In this document: piece by piece, positions 8,858 to 16,736 of the stretch
Position numbering within the stretch: the stretch's first letter is position 1
How the letters are laid out: each line of letters starts with the position of its first letter
Origin: Streptomyces tuirus
Lineage (GTDB): Bacteria; Actinomycetota; Actinomycetes; Streptomycetales; Streptomycetaceae
Direction: 5' to 3'
Assembly: GCA_018195615.1 (NCBI GenBank)
Contig: JAGTPG010000001.1
Span: 1,302,001 to 1,366,000 of the forward strand
Length of the DNA stretch: 64,000 bases
The notes under the pieces: generated by a model
What the model was told of the DNA's origin: nothing
The model's input: the letters and a program-made list of their open reading frames with translations, nothing else
The model's database searches: none
Program-made: the position numbers and the translations under genes

Positions 8858-10531
8858 ATGCGGCTGCGCGCACTGCTGGACACGGACGCGCTGGGCCTCA
8901 AGCTGCTCGGCGGCGAGGACGAGCTGGACCGCACCGTGCGCGGTGTGATGACCACCGACCTGCGCGACCCCAGCCGCTACCTGTCGGGCGGCGAGCTGGT
9001 GCTCACCGGCCTGGCCTGGCGCCGGGACGCCTCGGACTCGGAGCCGTTCGTCCGGATCCTGGTGCAGGAGGGCGTGGCCGCGCTGGCGGCCGGCGAGGCC
9101 GAGCTGGGCGACGTGCCGGACGACCTGGTCGTCGCCTGCGCACGCCACCGCCTCCCGCTCTTCGCGGTCCACGAGTCGGTGGCGTTCGCGACCATCACCG
9201 AGCACGTCGTACGGCAGGTCTCCGGCGAGCGCGCCGGCGACCTCGCGGCGGTGGTCGACCGGCACCGGCGGATGATGACCTCCGGCCCGGCCGGCGGCGG
9301 CCCGGACGTCGTCCTGGACCTGCTCGGCTCGGACCTGGACCTGCGGGCCTGGATCCTCTCCCCCACCGGCCGGCTGATCGCGGGCCCCGAGGCCGGCGGA
9401 CCGGCCCTGCCGGCCGAGACCTGCGGACGGCTGGCGGCGGAGCACCTGACCGCCACCCGCACGGGCCGTCGTGCCCCGCACCGCGTCCTCCTGGGCGGCT
9501 CCACCTACTCCCTGTTCCCGATCCGCTCGACGGGCCGCTCCCCGCAGGCGGCCCGAGACGTCCGCGAGACCGTGCTGTCCGACTGGCTGCTGGCCGTCGA
9601 GGCGGACGCCGGGGACTGGGCCGAGGAGCGCCTGGACCTGCTGCACGGCGTCACCCAGCTGATCGCGGTCGAGCGGGACCGCCGGGACGCCGCCCGCACG
9701 GTCCGCCGCCGACTCGCCCAGGAGGTCCTGGAACTGGTCCAGACGGGCGCGGCCCCCGCCGAGATCGCCGCCCGCCTACGCGTGGCCGCCCCGGTGCTGC
9801 TGCCCGGCCTCGGCACGGCACCGCACTGGCAGGTGGTCGTGGCCCGCGTCGACTGGGACGGCGGGGAGATCGAGGGCGGCCCCGTGGCCCAGGCCGTGCT
9901 GGAGGAGATCCTCGTCGACCCCTTGTCGTCGGGCCCCGAGCACTCGGACCGCATCGCCGTCGCCCACACCGGCGACGAGGCCATCGCCCTGGTCCCCCTC
10001 CCCGCCGTCTCGACGGAACACGACGGCTCGGAGTCCGGCATCCTGGCGGACGCCCTCCTGGAGTCCGTACGCGACCCCCTCACGTCCGGTCTCGACGACG
10101 ACGGGCAGCTCACCCTCGGGGTCAGCGCGACCGTGCACTCGGCGGAGGGCCTGCGCGGCGCACTGGAGGAGGCCCGGCACGCCCGCCGGGTGGCGGCGGC
10201 ACGCCCCGGCCGGGTCTGCGCGGCGGGCCACCAGGAACTGGCCTCCCACGTCCTGCTCCTCCCCTTCGTCCCGGACGACGTCCGCCGCGCCTTCACGGCC
10301 CGCCTGCTGGACCCGCTCCGCGACTACGACCGCCGCCACCGAGCCGAGCTGATCCCCACGCTGGAGGCGTTCCTGGACTGCGACGGCTCCTGGACCCGCT
10401 GCGCCACCCGCCTCCACCTGCACGTCAACACGCTGCGCTACCGAGTGGGCCGCATCGAGCAGTTGACGGGCCGTGACCTGTCGCGGCTGGAGGACAAGCT
10501 GGATTTCTTCCTGGCACTGCGGATGAGCTGA
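8858..10531 (+). CDS. PucR-family transcriptional regulator of purine catabolism
   Basis: A 557-residue regulator. The N-terminal PucR domain has the typical TTDLRDPSRYLSGGELVLTG and the LVVACARHRLPLFAVHE blocks (residues 1-125). The C-terminal HTH_30 domain ends with CATRLHLHVNTLRYRVGRIE and DKLDFFLALRM. Members of this family sense purine breakdown products and activate uptake and degradation genes. The divergent position next to the xanthine dehydrogenase operon makes that operon the obvious target. The ATG at 8858 is immediately followed by the PucR domain. Confidence 0.92.
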   Translation: MRLRALLDTDALGLKLLGGEDELDRTVRGVMTTDLRDPSRYLSGGELVLTGLAWRRDASDSEPFVRILVQEGVAALAAGEAELGDVPDDLVVACARHRLPLFAVHESVAFATITEHVVRQVSGERAGDLAAVVDRHRRMMTSGPAGGGPDVVLDLLGSDLDLRAWILSPTGRLIAGPEAGGPALPAETCGRLAAEHLTATRTGRRAPHRVLLGGSTYSLFPIRSTGRSPQAARDVRETVLSDWLLAVEADAGDWAEERLDLLHGVTQLIAVERDRRDAARTVRRRLAQEVLELVQTGAAPAEIAARLRVAAPVLLPGLGTAPHWQVVVARVDWDGGEIEGGPVAQAVLEEILVDPLSSGPEHSDRIAVAHTGDEAIALVPLPAVSTEHDGSESGILADALLESVRDPLTSGLDDDGQLTLGVSATVHSAEGLRGALEEARHARRVAAARPGRVCAAGHQELASHVLLLPFVPDDVRRAFTARLLDPLRDYDRRHRAELIPTLEAFLDCDGSWTRCATRLHLHVNTLRYRVGRIEQLTGRDLSRLEDKLDFFLALRMS

Positions 10532-10535
10532 GCCG

Positions 10536-10567
10536 CGGGGTGTCCCGGCCGAACGCGGGACACCCCG
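10536..10567 (+). terminator. Stem-loop terminator after pucR
   Basis: An exact 11-bp stem, CGGGGTGTCCC (10536-10546) against GGGACACCCCG (10557-10567), with a 10-base loop, begins five bases after the pucR stop codon. No U-tract follows, which is common for Streptomyces terminators. Confidence 0.7.
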
Positions 10568-10678
10568 GAGTCCCACGACTTTGTGAAATCCTTCACCCAC
10601 CCTCTTGGCCCGGCGCCGCGATTCGTGCTGAGATGCCGCAACCACTCAAAGCTCGATGGCGTGCTCGGGGAGGGCAAC

Positions 10679-11464
10679 GTGGCGCATACCGCCATGTCTG
10701 GTAACGGAACGACCGCCGGTGACGATCCCCTCCAGACCGCGGTATGGCGGCTGCGCTCACGCGCGTGCTGGGCCGACGCCGCCGCCCTGCTGCTACCGGA
10801 CACCCCCGCGGCGGCGCTGCAACGCGCCTCGCTGCTGGTGGAGCGGTGTCTGTACACCGAGCAGGGCTGGGAGGAGGCCGAGGACGCCCTGCGCACCGCC
10901 GAGGCGCTGGCCCACAGCGACGACGAGCGGGGCGCGGCCGCTTGTGAACGCGGGTACTTGGCCTACGCGGCGACGCTGCTCGCGGTGCGTGACCGGGCCG
11001 ACGAGGCGCGGGCGGCGCTGGGAAGGGCGGCGGCGCTGATCCCTCCGGGGGCCGCGCAGCGGGCCCTGCTCGACTTCCGGCGCGGGTTGCTCGCGGAGAA
11101 CCTGACGCGGTCGCCGCAGGCGGCTCGTGCCGCGTATCGCCGGGCGCACGCGGGTGCGACGGCCCACTCCGACCCGTTGCTGCTGTCCTTCACGTGGCGG
11201 CACCTGGCCGGACTCGCGTTGCGGGACGGGGAGTTGGCGGAGGCCAGGCACGGTTTCGCCGAGTCCTTGCGGATCCGCGAGGAACTGGGGTACCTCGTCG
11301 GCACGGCCCCGGCGCTGGTGTCGCTGGCCGACACGGAGACCGAGCCGGAGGCGTCCCGGCTGCGGGAGGAGGCTCGGCGGTTGTTCCGGTTGCTCGGGGG
11401 TGTGCCGACGTGGCTGGCGCGGCAGTTGACTCCGTTGCCTCCGGCGGCGGGGGCGACAGCCTGA
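10679..11464 (+). CDS. Helical TPR-like protein, function unknown
   Basis: A 261-residue soluble protein made almost entirely of Ala/Leu/Arg-rich helical pairs, with repeated units of about 35-40 residues (for example DADDERGAAACERGYLAYA-like and LTRSPQAARAAYRRAHAGA). It fits the tetratricopeptide repeat fold, which mediates protein contacts. No enzymatic domain or membrane segment is visible. The GTG at 10679 is chosen because GGGGAGGG lies a few bases upstream; the open frame begins earlier but with unlikely coding content. It has no operon partner. Confidence 0.65.
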   Translation: MAHTAMSGNGTTAGDDPLQTAVWRLRSRACWADAAALLLPDTPAAALQRASLLVERCLYTEQGWEEAEDALRTAEALAHSDDERGAAACERGYLAYAATLLAVRDRADEARAALGRAAALIPPGAAQRALLDFRRGLLAENLTRSPQAARAAYRRAHAGATAHSDPLLLSFTWRHLAGLALRDGELAEARHGFAESLRIREELGYLVGTAPALVSLADTETEPEASRLREEARRLFRLLGGVPTWLARQLTPLPPAAGATA

Positions 11465-11554
11465 CGGCCCAGGGGTCACGGAACTCGGCGCTACGAGGCA
11501 CCCGGCGTCGTTGCTGAGCCCGGGTGGGTCCGCAACCCGGCGGAGCGGGGTGCC

Positions 11555-11598
11555 GCTGCGCCCACCCGTGCCGCCCCAGGCGGCACGACTGCCCGCAG
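11555..11598. repeat. Streptomyces-type intergenic palindrome
   Basis: The core stem GTGCCGCC (11568-11575) against GGCGGCAC (11579-11586) has a three-base loop and extends one pair outward. CTGCG (11555-11559) can pair with CGCAG (11594-11598). Similar palindromes with CTGCGCCCACCCGTGCC arms recur between genes in Streptomyces chromosomes, which I recall from general knowledge of the genus. It may serve as a transcription terminator for the TPR gene. Confidence 0.5.
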
Positions 11599-11640
11599 CT
11601 AAACGGATCCGCACCCGCCGTCGCACGGAAGGGGACGTGT

Positions 11641-11732
11641 CGGGGGGTGTCCGCCCGCAGCGGTTGGCGCGTCAACGGGGAGTTAGTCGGTGTCCGACCC
11701 CATCGCGCCGTTCCGAGGACGGACACCCCCCG
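11641..11732. repeat. 92-bp element bounded by 13-bp inverted repeats
   Basis: CGGGGGGTGTCCG (11641-11653) is an exact inverted repeat of CGGACACCCCCCG (11720-11732), with 66 bases between them. A partial third copy, GGTGTCCG, lies at 11689-11696 in direct orientation. There is no obvious target-site duplication and no open frame. It could be a structured RNA, a paired operator, or a small mobile-element relic. Confidence 0.5.
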
Positions 11733-11766
11733 GCGCGGCCCCGACCCACCACCCCCGGCGTAGGCG

Positions 11767-12574
11767 CTACGCGCGCCCCGTGAAGTGCTCGCCCACCAGC
11801 GCCCGCACGACCTCCAGGTCCCGGGCGATCAACGCGTCCAGCAGCGCCGTGTGCTCGTGCGCGTCCGCCACCAGGTCCGCCCGCCCCCGCGTCCCCGGCC
11901 CGCCCCCGACCAGCGGCCACTGGGCCCGCCGGTGCAGGTCCTCCGCGATCTGGACCAGCTGCTCGTTGCCGGACAGGGAGAGCACGGCCCGGTGGAACAC
12001 CCGGTCGGAATCCGCGTACGTCGCGCGGCAGCCGGAGGACGCCGCGCGGACCGTCGCCTCGGCGAGGGGCGCAGTTCGGCCCACCGCTCGGCCGGCACGG
12101 CACGGGCCAGCCGCAGCATCACCGGCACCTCGATCAGCGCCCGCACCTCGGCCAGCTCCGCCAGTTCCCGGGCCCCTCGCTCGACCACCCGGAACCCCGG
12201 TTCGGCACGACCTCGACAGCGCCCTCGAGGGCCAGCTGCTGCATGGCCTCCCGCACGGGCGTCGCGGAGACCCCGAACCGCTCGCCCAGCACCGGCGCCG
12301 AGTACACCTCCCCGGGCCTGAGTTCGCCCGCCACCAGCGCGGCCCGCAGCGCGTCCACGATCTGCCCGCGCACCGAGGCCCGCTGCACGACGGGCCGGTG
12401 CCGCGGAGGGTCGGGCTCACTGTGCGTGTGCTCACCGCGCACGGCCCCGGCCTGCTCCGGCACCCGGGCCTGCCCCACCCGCCCCGCCTGCCCGACCTGC
12501 CCGACCTGCCCGGCGGAGCCCTGCGCGACCTGCTTCACGGGTCCTCCTCCGGACGTATCAGTACTTGGGGTCAT
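11767..12574 (-). CDS. GntR/FadR-family regulator (two frame changes in this sequence)
   Basis: A complete regulator is spread over three frames. The N-terminal winged helix (QIVDALRAALVAGELRPGE, FGVSATPVREAMQQLALEG) is in the first frame, ELAELAEVRALIEVPVML in the second, and the FCD-type ligand domain (DSDRVFHRAVLSLSGNEQL, DAHEHTALLDALIARD, LVGEHF) in the third. One added base near 12190 and one in the C run near 12073 restore a single frame of about 268 residues. The start at 12574 carries a long low-complexity Gln/Gly/Val tail before the HTH; a later start is possible. FadR-type regulators bind small acids. It is divergent from the FhuF-type gene. Confidence 0.82.
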
Positions 12575-12649
12575 TACGGCGGGTTGTTACTCGTCCGTCA
12601 AGCACCATAAGCGCACCGGCCGCCAGTTCAAATCCCAGCGATCTTGGGT

Positions 12650-12666
12650 AAGGTAAGGCTTACCTT
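12650..12666. promoter_or_regulatory. Iron box (DmdR/IdeR operator)
   Basis: AAGGTAAGGCTTACCTT is a perfect 8-bp palindrome around a central G. It closely matches the actinobacterial iron-regulator consensus TTAGGTTAGGCTAACCTAA. It lies 36 bases upstream of the FhuF-type ferric reductase start, so that gene is expected to be repressed when iron is plentiful. It is also close to the divergent GntR gene. Confidence 0.85.
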
Positions 12667-12702
12667 CAAAACACCCGTTCGACGACGTGGATCGGTGATC
12701 GC

Positions 12703-13554
12703 ATGCCCGTGCCCCCTTCGGCCCTCTCCGGCGCCTACACCCGCCTGGCCGAGGTCCTCCCGGGGCTCGCCGTCACCGAACTCGCTCCCGAGGACGACAC
12801 CCCGCACGGCGGCGGCTGGATCACCGCCGCCCTGCTCGCAGCCGCAGGCCCCGAGCTCGACACCTTCCTGGCGTGGGACGACGCCCAGATCCGCCGGGAC
12901 TACGACCAGCGGGCCCGCCCGGACGTCATCGCCAGTTTCGGCCTGCACCGGTACGCCTGGCCCGCCTGCCTCCTGATCACCGTCCCCTGGTTCCTGAACC
13001 GCCGCGTGCCCCGCTACCCCGTGACGCACGTCTCGTACGACCGCACGGCCCCGGGCCACCCCGTCGGTCACCTGGCCGTCCGCCCGGCCGGCTTCGCCTG
13101 TCTGCCCGGCGACGAGGCCGCCGCACTGCCCGGCGCCCGAGTCGTCCCCGACGAGGAGGCACTGCGGGCCGAGGTACGGTCGGCGGTCGCCGAGCACCTG
13201 GAGCCGGTCCTGGCCGGATTCGGCCCCCGGATGCGCCGCCGCGGACGAGCCCTGTGGGGCATGGCGACGGACGAGATCATCGAGGGGCTCTGGTACGTCG
13301 CCCAGCTGTTCGGCGAGATCGAGGAGCGGCGCGCGATGCGCGAGCTGGAGCTGCTCCTGCCGGGCGCGACGAAGCCGTACGTGGGCACGGCGGCCTTCCG
13401 CGAGCTGACCGGCCCCGGCGGTGAGCCGCTGCGCACCCGGGACCGCGCGAGCTGCTGCATGTTCTACACGCTGCGCCCGGAGGACACCTGCGCGACCTGC
13501 CCGCGCACCTGTGACGCGGACCGGGTCACCAAGCTTCTGGCCACGGCCAGTTGA
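12703..13554 (+). CDS. FhuF-type ferric-siderophore reductase, 2Fe-2S protein
   Basis: A 283-residue cytoplasmic protein of the FhuF/IucA C-terminal family that reduces ferric iron in imported siderophores. The diagnostic C-terminal cluster motif is CC-x10-C-x2-C, seen as SCCMFYTLRPEDTCATC near residues 251-267. The body contains YAWPACLLITVPWFLNRR and DEIIEGLWYVAQLFGE. The upstream iron box supports induction during iron starvation. The ATG at 12703 has only a weak ribosome site. It stands alone, with no siderophore transporter next to it. Confidence 0.88.
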   Translation: MPVPPSALSGAYTRLAEVLPGLAVTELAPEDDTPHGGGWITAALLAAAGPELDTFLAWDDAQIRRDYDQRARPDVIASFGLHRYAWPACLLITVPWFLNRRVPRYPVTHVSYDRTAPGHPVGHLAVRPAGFACLPGDEAAALPGARVVPDEEALRAEVRSAVAEHLEPVLAGFGPRMRRRGRALWGMATDEIIEGLWYVAQLFGEIEERRAMRELELLLPGATKPYVGTAAFRELTGPGGEPLRTRDRASCCMFYTLRPEDTCATCPRTCDADRVTKLLATAS

Positions 13555-13690
13555 GGCCCGCACGGACCGAACAGCCCCTCATCACCCCGTAGGATCATCA
13601 CCGCACCGGGCACCCACACGCCCGCAGCCGATTCACACCATCCTCACGGGTCACAGGAACTTTCCGGAGAACCACCCGTACGGGTAGTCT

Positions 13691-13851
13691 TGCTCGAACT
13701 CAACTCCCGCCCCTCAAGCGGCAGTTCGAGCAGAACGCCGCCCTGGGCATTCCCTTGCACTTCCTTGGCGGCCTCTTGCCCCGAAACCCCCTGAGGGCCG
13801 ATGGGATTGGGCCACTATGGCGGGCGTTACGCCCTATCCCAATGCAAGGGA
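13691..13851 (+). promoter_or_regulatory. Structured leader of the DUF2637 gene
   Basis: Two stem-loops precede the gene. TGCTCGAACT (13691-13700) pairs exactly with AGTTCGAGCA (13723-13732). Further down, ATTGGG (13806-13811) pairs with CCCAAT (13838-13843) and encloses GGGCG-TTA-CGCCC (13822-13834). The nested hairpin ends three bases before the AAGGGA ribosome site. TAGTCT at 13685-13690 could be the -10 box. The structures are seen; a regulatory role is inferred. Confidence 0.4.
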
Positions 13852-13859
13852 CCACCCCA

Positions 13860-14899
13860 ATGAAACTGACCGACATATCGCTGAACTGGCTGCTTCCGGG
13901 CGCCGTGCTTCTCCTGGGCATGCTTGCGGCGATAGCGGTGCTCGCGCGCGGCAAGCGCTCCTCGGTCAAGGACACGAGCGCGGACGATTCCTGGGAGCGC
14001 AGCGAGGAACGCCGCAGACGCAAGGAAGCCGTCTACGGCACCGTCTCCTACGTCCTGCTGTTCTGCTGCGCGGCCGTCGCCGCCGCGCTCTCCTTCCACG
14101 GCCTGGTCGGCTTCGGCGAGCAGAACCTCGGCCTGACCGGCGGCTGGCAGTACCTCGTCCCGTTCGGCCTGGACGGCGCGGCGATGTTCTGCTCCGTGCT
14201 CGCGGTGCGCGAGGCCAGCCACGGTGACGCCGCGCTCGGCTCCCGGATACTGGTCTGGACGTTCGCGTTCGCCGCGGCCTGGTTCAACTGGGTGCACGCG
14301 CCCAGGGGCATCGGCCACGCGGGTGCCCCCACTTCTTCGCGGGCATGTCGCTGTCGGCGGCGGTGCTCTTCGACCGCGCGCTGAAGCAGACCCGCCGGGC
14401 GGCCCTGCGGGAGCAGGGCCTGGTGCCCCGCCCGCTGCCGCAGATCCGTATCGTGCGCTGGCTGCGGGCCCCCCGGGAGACGTACAAGGCCTGGTCGCTG
14501 ATGCTGCTGGAGGGTGTGCGCAGCCTCGACGAGGCGGTCGACGAGGTACGCGACGACAAGCGCAAGAAGGACGAGGCCCGGCAGCGGCGCCGCGACCAGC
14601 AGCGCGTGGAGCGGGCCCAGCTGAAGGCGATCAGCCGCGGTCACCGCGGCTACCTCGGCCGTGGCGGCGGCCGTCAGCTGGAGGTGCAGGTGGAGCGCGG
14701 CTCCTCGCAGGTCTCCGCGGAGCCTGCCATATCCGGGCCGGAACAACTGCCCGTCCGCTCGCGTCCCTCCCTTCAGCCCGTGCGCAAAGGAGCTGACCCG
14801 GTGACCGTCGACCTCACCGCGGAGGACGACACCATGGCGCTGCCCCGTCTCGACTCCCTGGAGCGCAAGCTCAAGGACCTGGAGCAGCAGTTCGGCTGA
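13860..14899 (+). CDS. DUF2637 membrane protein (one frame change in this sequence)
   Basis: The N-terminal half holds four hydrophobic segments (LNWLLPGAVLLLGMLAAIAV, TVSYVLLFCCAAVAAALSF, YLVPFGLDGAAMFCSVLAV and a final one ending AAAWFNWVHAP). This is the DUF2637 layout found in Streptomyces and in SpdB-like plasmid-spread proteins. The C-terminal half is cytoplasmic and highly charged, with a probable coiled coil (KKDEARQRRRDQQRVERAQL) and LDSLERKLKDLEQQFG at the end. Adding one C in the run near 14326 joins the halves into about 347 residues. The start at 13860 is preferred because of AAGGGA upstream. Function is unknown. Confidence 0.75.
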
Positions 14900-14920
14900 C
14901 CGAGCGGCACACAGGACGGA

Positions 14921-14952
14921 AGGGGACGCGGCCCACGGGCCGCGTCCCCTTT
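14921..14952. terminator. Bidirectional rho-independent terminator
   Basis: An exact 13-bp stem, AGGGGACGCGGCC (14921-14933) against GGCCGCGTCCCCT (14938-14950), with a four-base loop and a short T run. It sits between the converging DUF2637 and ATP-binding genes and can serve both. Confidence 0.85.
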
Positions 14953-14971
14953 GCCGCTCCCGCCTCGCCGC

Positions 14972-15454
14972 TCACGCGGCCTCGGCGCCGAGTTCGAACC
15001 AGACGGCCTTGCCCACGCCGTGTGGCCTGACGCCCCAGGCGTCCGCGAGGGACTGCACCAGGAACAGGCCCCTGCCGTTCGTACCGTCGTCGGCGACCGG
15101 TACGCGCAGCCGGGGTCTGCGGGCCACGAAGTCCCGAACTTCCACGCGTAGTCCACGGGGCCCGACGGTGGCCGTCAGGACCGCGTCATGGTCGGTGTGG
15201 ACGATCGCGTTGGTGACGAGTTCACTGGTGAGCAGTTCCGCTACGTCGGATTGTCCGTGCTTCCCCCACTGTCCGAGCAGTTCCCGCAGTGCCTTGCGGG
15301 CCTCCGGCACGGCCCGCAGGTCCGCCCGCCCGAGTCTGCGCCTCAGCTGAGGCGCCGGCACCTGCTCCGTGACGTCTTCGGTCTTGTCCTCCACCGTCTT
15401 CGCCGAGAGGGCCCCGATCGCTATGGGACCGCCTCGTCGTGCCTGCCTCTCCAT
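14972..15454 (-). CDS. RsbW-like ATP-binding regulatory protein
   Basis: A 160-residue HATPase_c_2 protein of the anti-sigma/serine kinase type that is very numerous in Streptomyces. The N box is LLTSELVTNAIVH and the G2 box is GTNGRGLFLVQSLADAWG. The usual D-x-G box is replaced by VEVRDF, so ATP-binding details may differ. Such proteins act as switch kinases on STAS antagonists or sigma factors. No partner gene is adjacent here. The ATG at 15454 gives a 40-residue variable N-terminal tail. Confidence 0.85.
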   Translation of the reverse strand: MERQARRGGPIAIGALSAKTVEDKTEDVTEQVPAPQLRRRLGRADLRAVPEARKALRELLGQWGKHGQSDVAELLTSELVTNAIVHTDHDAVLTATVGPRGLRVEVRDFVARRPRLRVPVADDGTNGRGLFLVQSLADAWGVRPHGVGKAVWFELGAEAA

Positions 15455-15819
15455 GACCCCCGCCCGCGCGCCGATGTCGGTTCCCCTCCTGCTCGAACAC
15501 GTTCACGGGATCCATGCCCCGTCGGGCACGCGGCAGTCATGTCTCATCGTCAACGACCGGGTGTTCGGCCACACGGACATGGCCGGCGGGCCGGGCGGAG
15601 GGGTGCTGAGCGGTACGGAGGCGGAGGGCAGGGGGACAAGAGGGTAGCCGGTGCGCGTGCCGCGGTGGGTCCTGACGGCCGGAGATCGGACGAACTGCCG
15701 ATGGCCGGCTGCCGATCCTTCCGTACCCGGCGAAGAGACGGGGCGGCCGGTTCCCGTGCGCGGTGGTCCGGTGAAGTTGGCCGAAGTACGACGGTCTCCC
15801 GTAGGACGCCGACCGGTGA
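15455..15819. other. Noncoding spacer
   Basis: 365 bases between two minus-strand genes. Open frames on either strand are Arg/Pro/Gly-rich and unmotifed. It presumably holds the promoter of the ATP-binding protein in its left part. I see no other feature. Confidence 0.5.
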
Positions 15820-15859
15820 GGGGCCGTCCTCCCGACCCCCGTGGCGGGAGGACGGCCCC
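15820..15859 (-). terminator. Stem-loop terminator after the secreted-protein gene
   Basis: GGGGCCGTCCTCCCG (15820-15834) pairs exactly with CGGGAGGACGGCCCC (15845-15859), a 15-bp stem with a 10-base loop. It lies 24 bases past the stop codon of the gene ending at 15884. Confidence 0.8.
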
Positions 15860-15883
15860 GGTCCTTCGCGGTGGTCGGGTCGG

Positions 15884-16504
15884 TCAGTGGAGCTTGTCGA
15901 CGGCGGTGGTCGTCGTCTTCTTGAAGGCGGCCACCGGGGCGTCGTCGAAGTCGCCCATCTGTCCCCACTCCACGACGGTGACGGTCCTGCCGTCCCGCCC
16001 GACCGACATCAGCGAGATGTCGGTGGCGCCCCAGGAGGTCTCGGTGTGCAGACCCCGGACCCGCGCGCCCTCCTCGACCGGCAGCTTGCCGTAGGAGCGG
16101 CCCTCGGCCTCGATGTCCGGGGAGGACTCCTCGATGCGGTCGGCGCAGGTGCGGATCAGGTCGTCGTAGTGCTTCGCCAGGGCTTTGGCCTGGCCGGCGG
16201 TGCCCGTCACGACGGTCAACTGCACGGCGCTGGTGTCCAGGTCGGTCCGGAACTCCCGGTGCCGGTAGTCGTAGGCGGGCACGCCCTCCGTACTCACGCA
16301 GAAGCCGAGTCCCTCCGGGAACCCGTCGGTGACCGGACCGGCGGTCCAGGCCGAGCTGGGGTGCGGCGGCAGCTGGGACGCCGACAGGAACTTGGGCGCG
16401 GCGGCCCGGGGCGCGGCTCCGGCCGGTGCGGTGAGGATCGTGCCGGCCGCGAGGGCGGCGACGGTGAGTGCGGTGAGCGCGCCTGCTCGGGTGCGCATGG
16501 GCAT
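15884..16504 (-). CDS. Secreted protein of unknown function
   Basis: A 206-residue protein with a Sec signal peptide (short charged start, LTALTVAALAAGTILTAP, cleavage near AGAAPRAAA). The mature part has two cysteines (GFCVST, IRTCAD) that could form a disulfide. Its mixed alpha/beta character, with a strand running VQLTVVTGTAGQAKALAKHY, resembles actinobacterial sensor-like or PknH-ectodomain-like lipoprotein and secreted domains; this likeness is weak. It is divergent from an HTH-membrane protein that may sense the same signal. Confidence 0.65.
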   Translation of the reverse strand: MPMRTRAGALTALTVAALAAGTILTAPAGAAPRAAAPKFLSASQLPPHPSSAWTAGPVTDGFPEGLGFCVSTEGVPAYDYRHREFRTDLDTSAVQLTVVTGTAGQAKALAKHYDDLIRTCADRIEESSPDIEAEGRSYGKLPVEEGARVRGLHTETSWGATDISLMSVGRDGRTVTVVEWGQMGDFDDAPVAAFKKTTTTAVDKLH

Positions 16505-16736
16505 GGATGTCCCCCGTGGGTCGGTGCGTGGATGTCAGATGTCGCCGCGGCGCCGGGTGGTCGGCCCGTACCTGGTCGGTGCGACACCAAGAGCATCAGC
16601 GGTCACACCGGGCGGGCGCAACAGCCGGCGCCCGGTCCGCCACGGTGGAACCATCCCAGGCCGTCTGACGTGCAGGTACATGGGGTGCCTGGGATGCCGT
16701 CCCGGGCCGGTCGGACGAGACGAGGACGGGGGCACG

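Noticed and set aside
11767..12574. GntR gene as a decayed pseudogene
   Set aside because: Both frame changes are single-base and fixable in short G/C runs, and the protein is intact on either side, as in many other genes of this window.
15537..15968. A 143-codon minus-strand open frame before the secreted-protein gene
   Set aside because: It is Arg/Pro-rich, crosses a strong terminator hairpin and overlaps the true gene in another frame.
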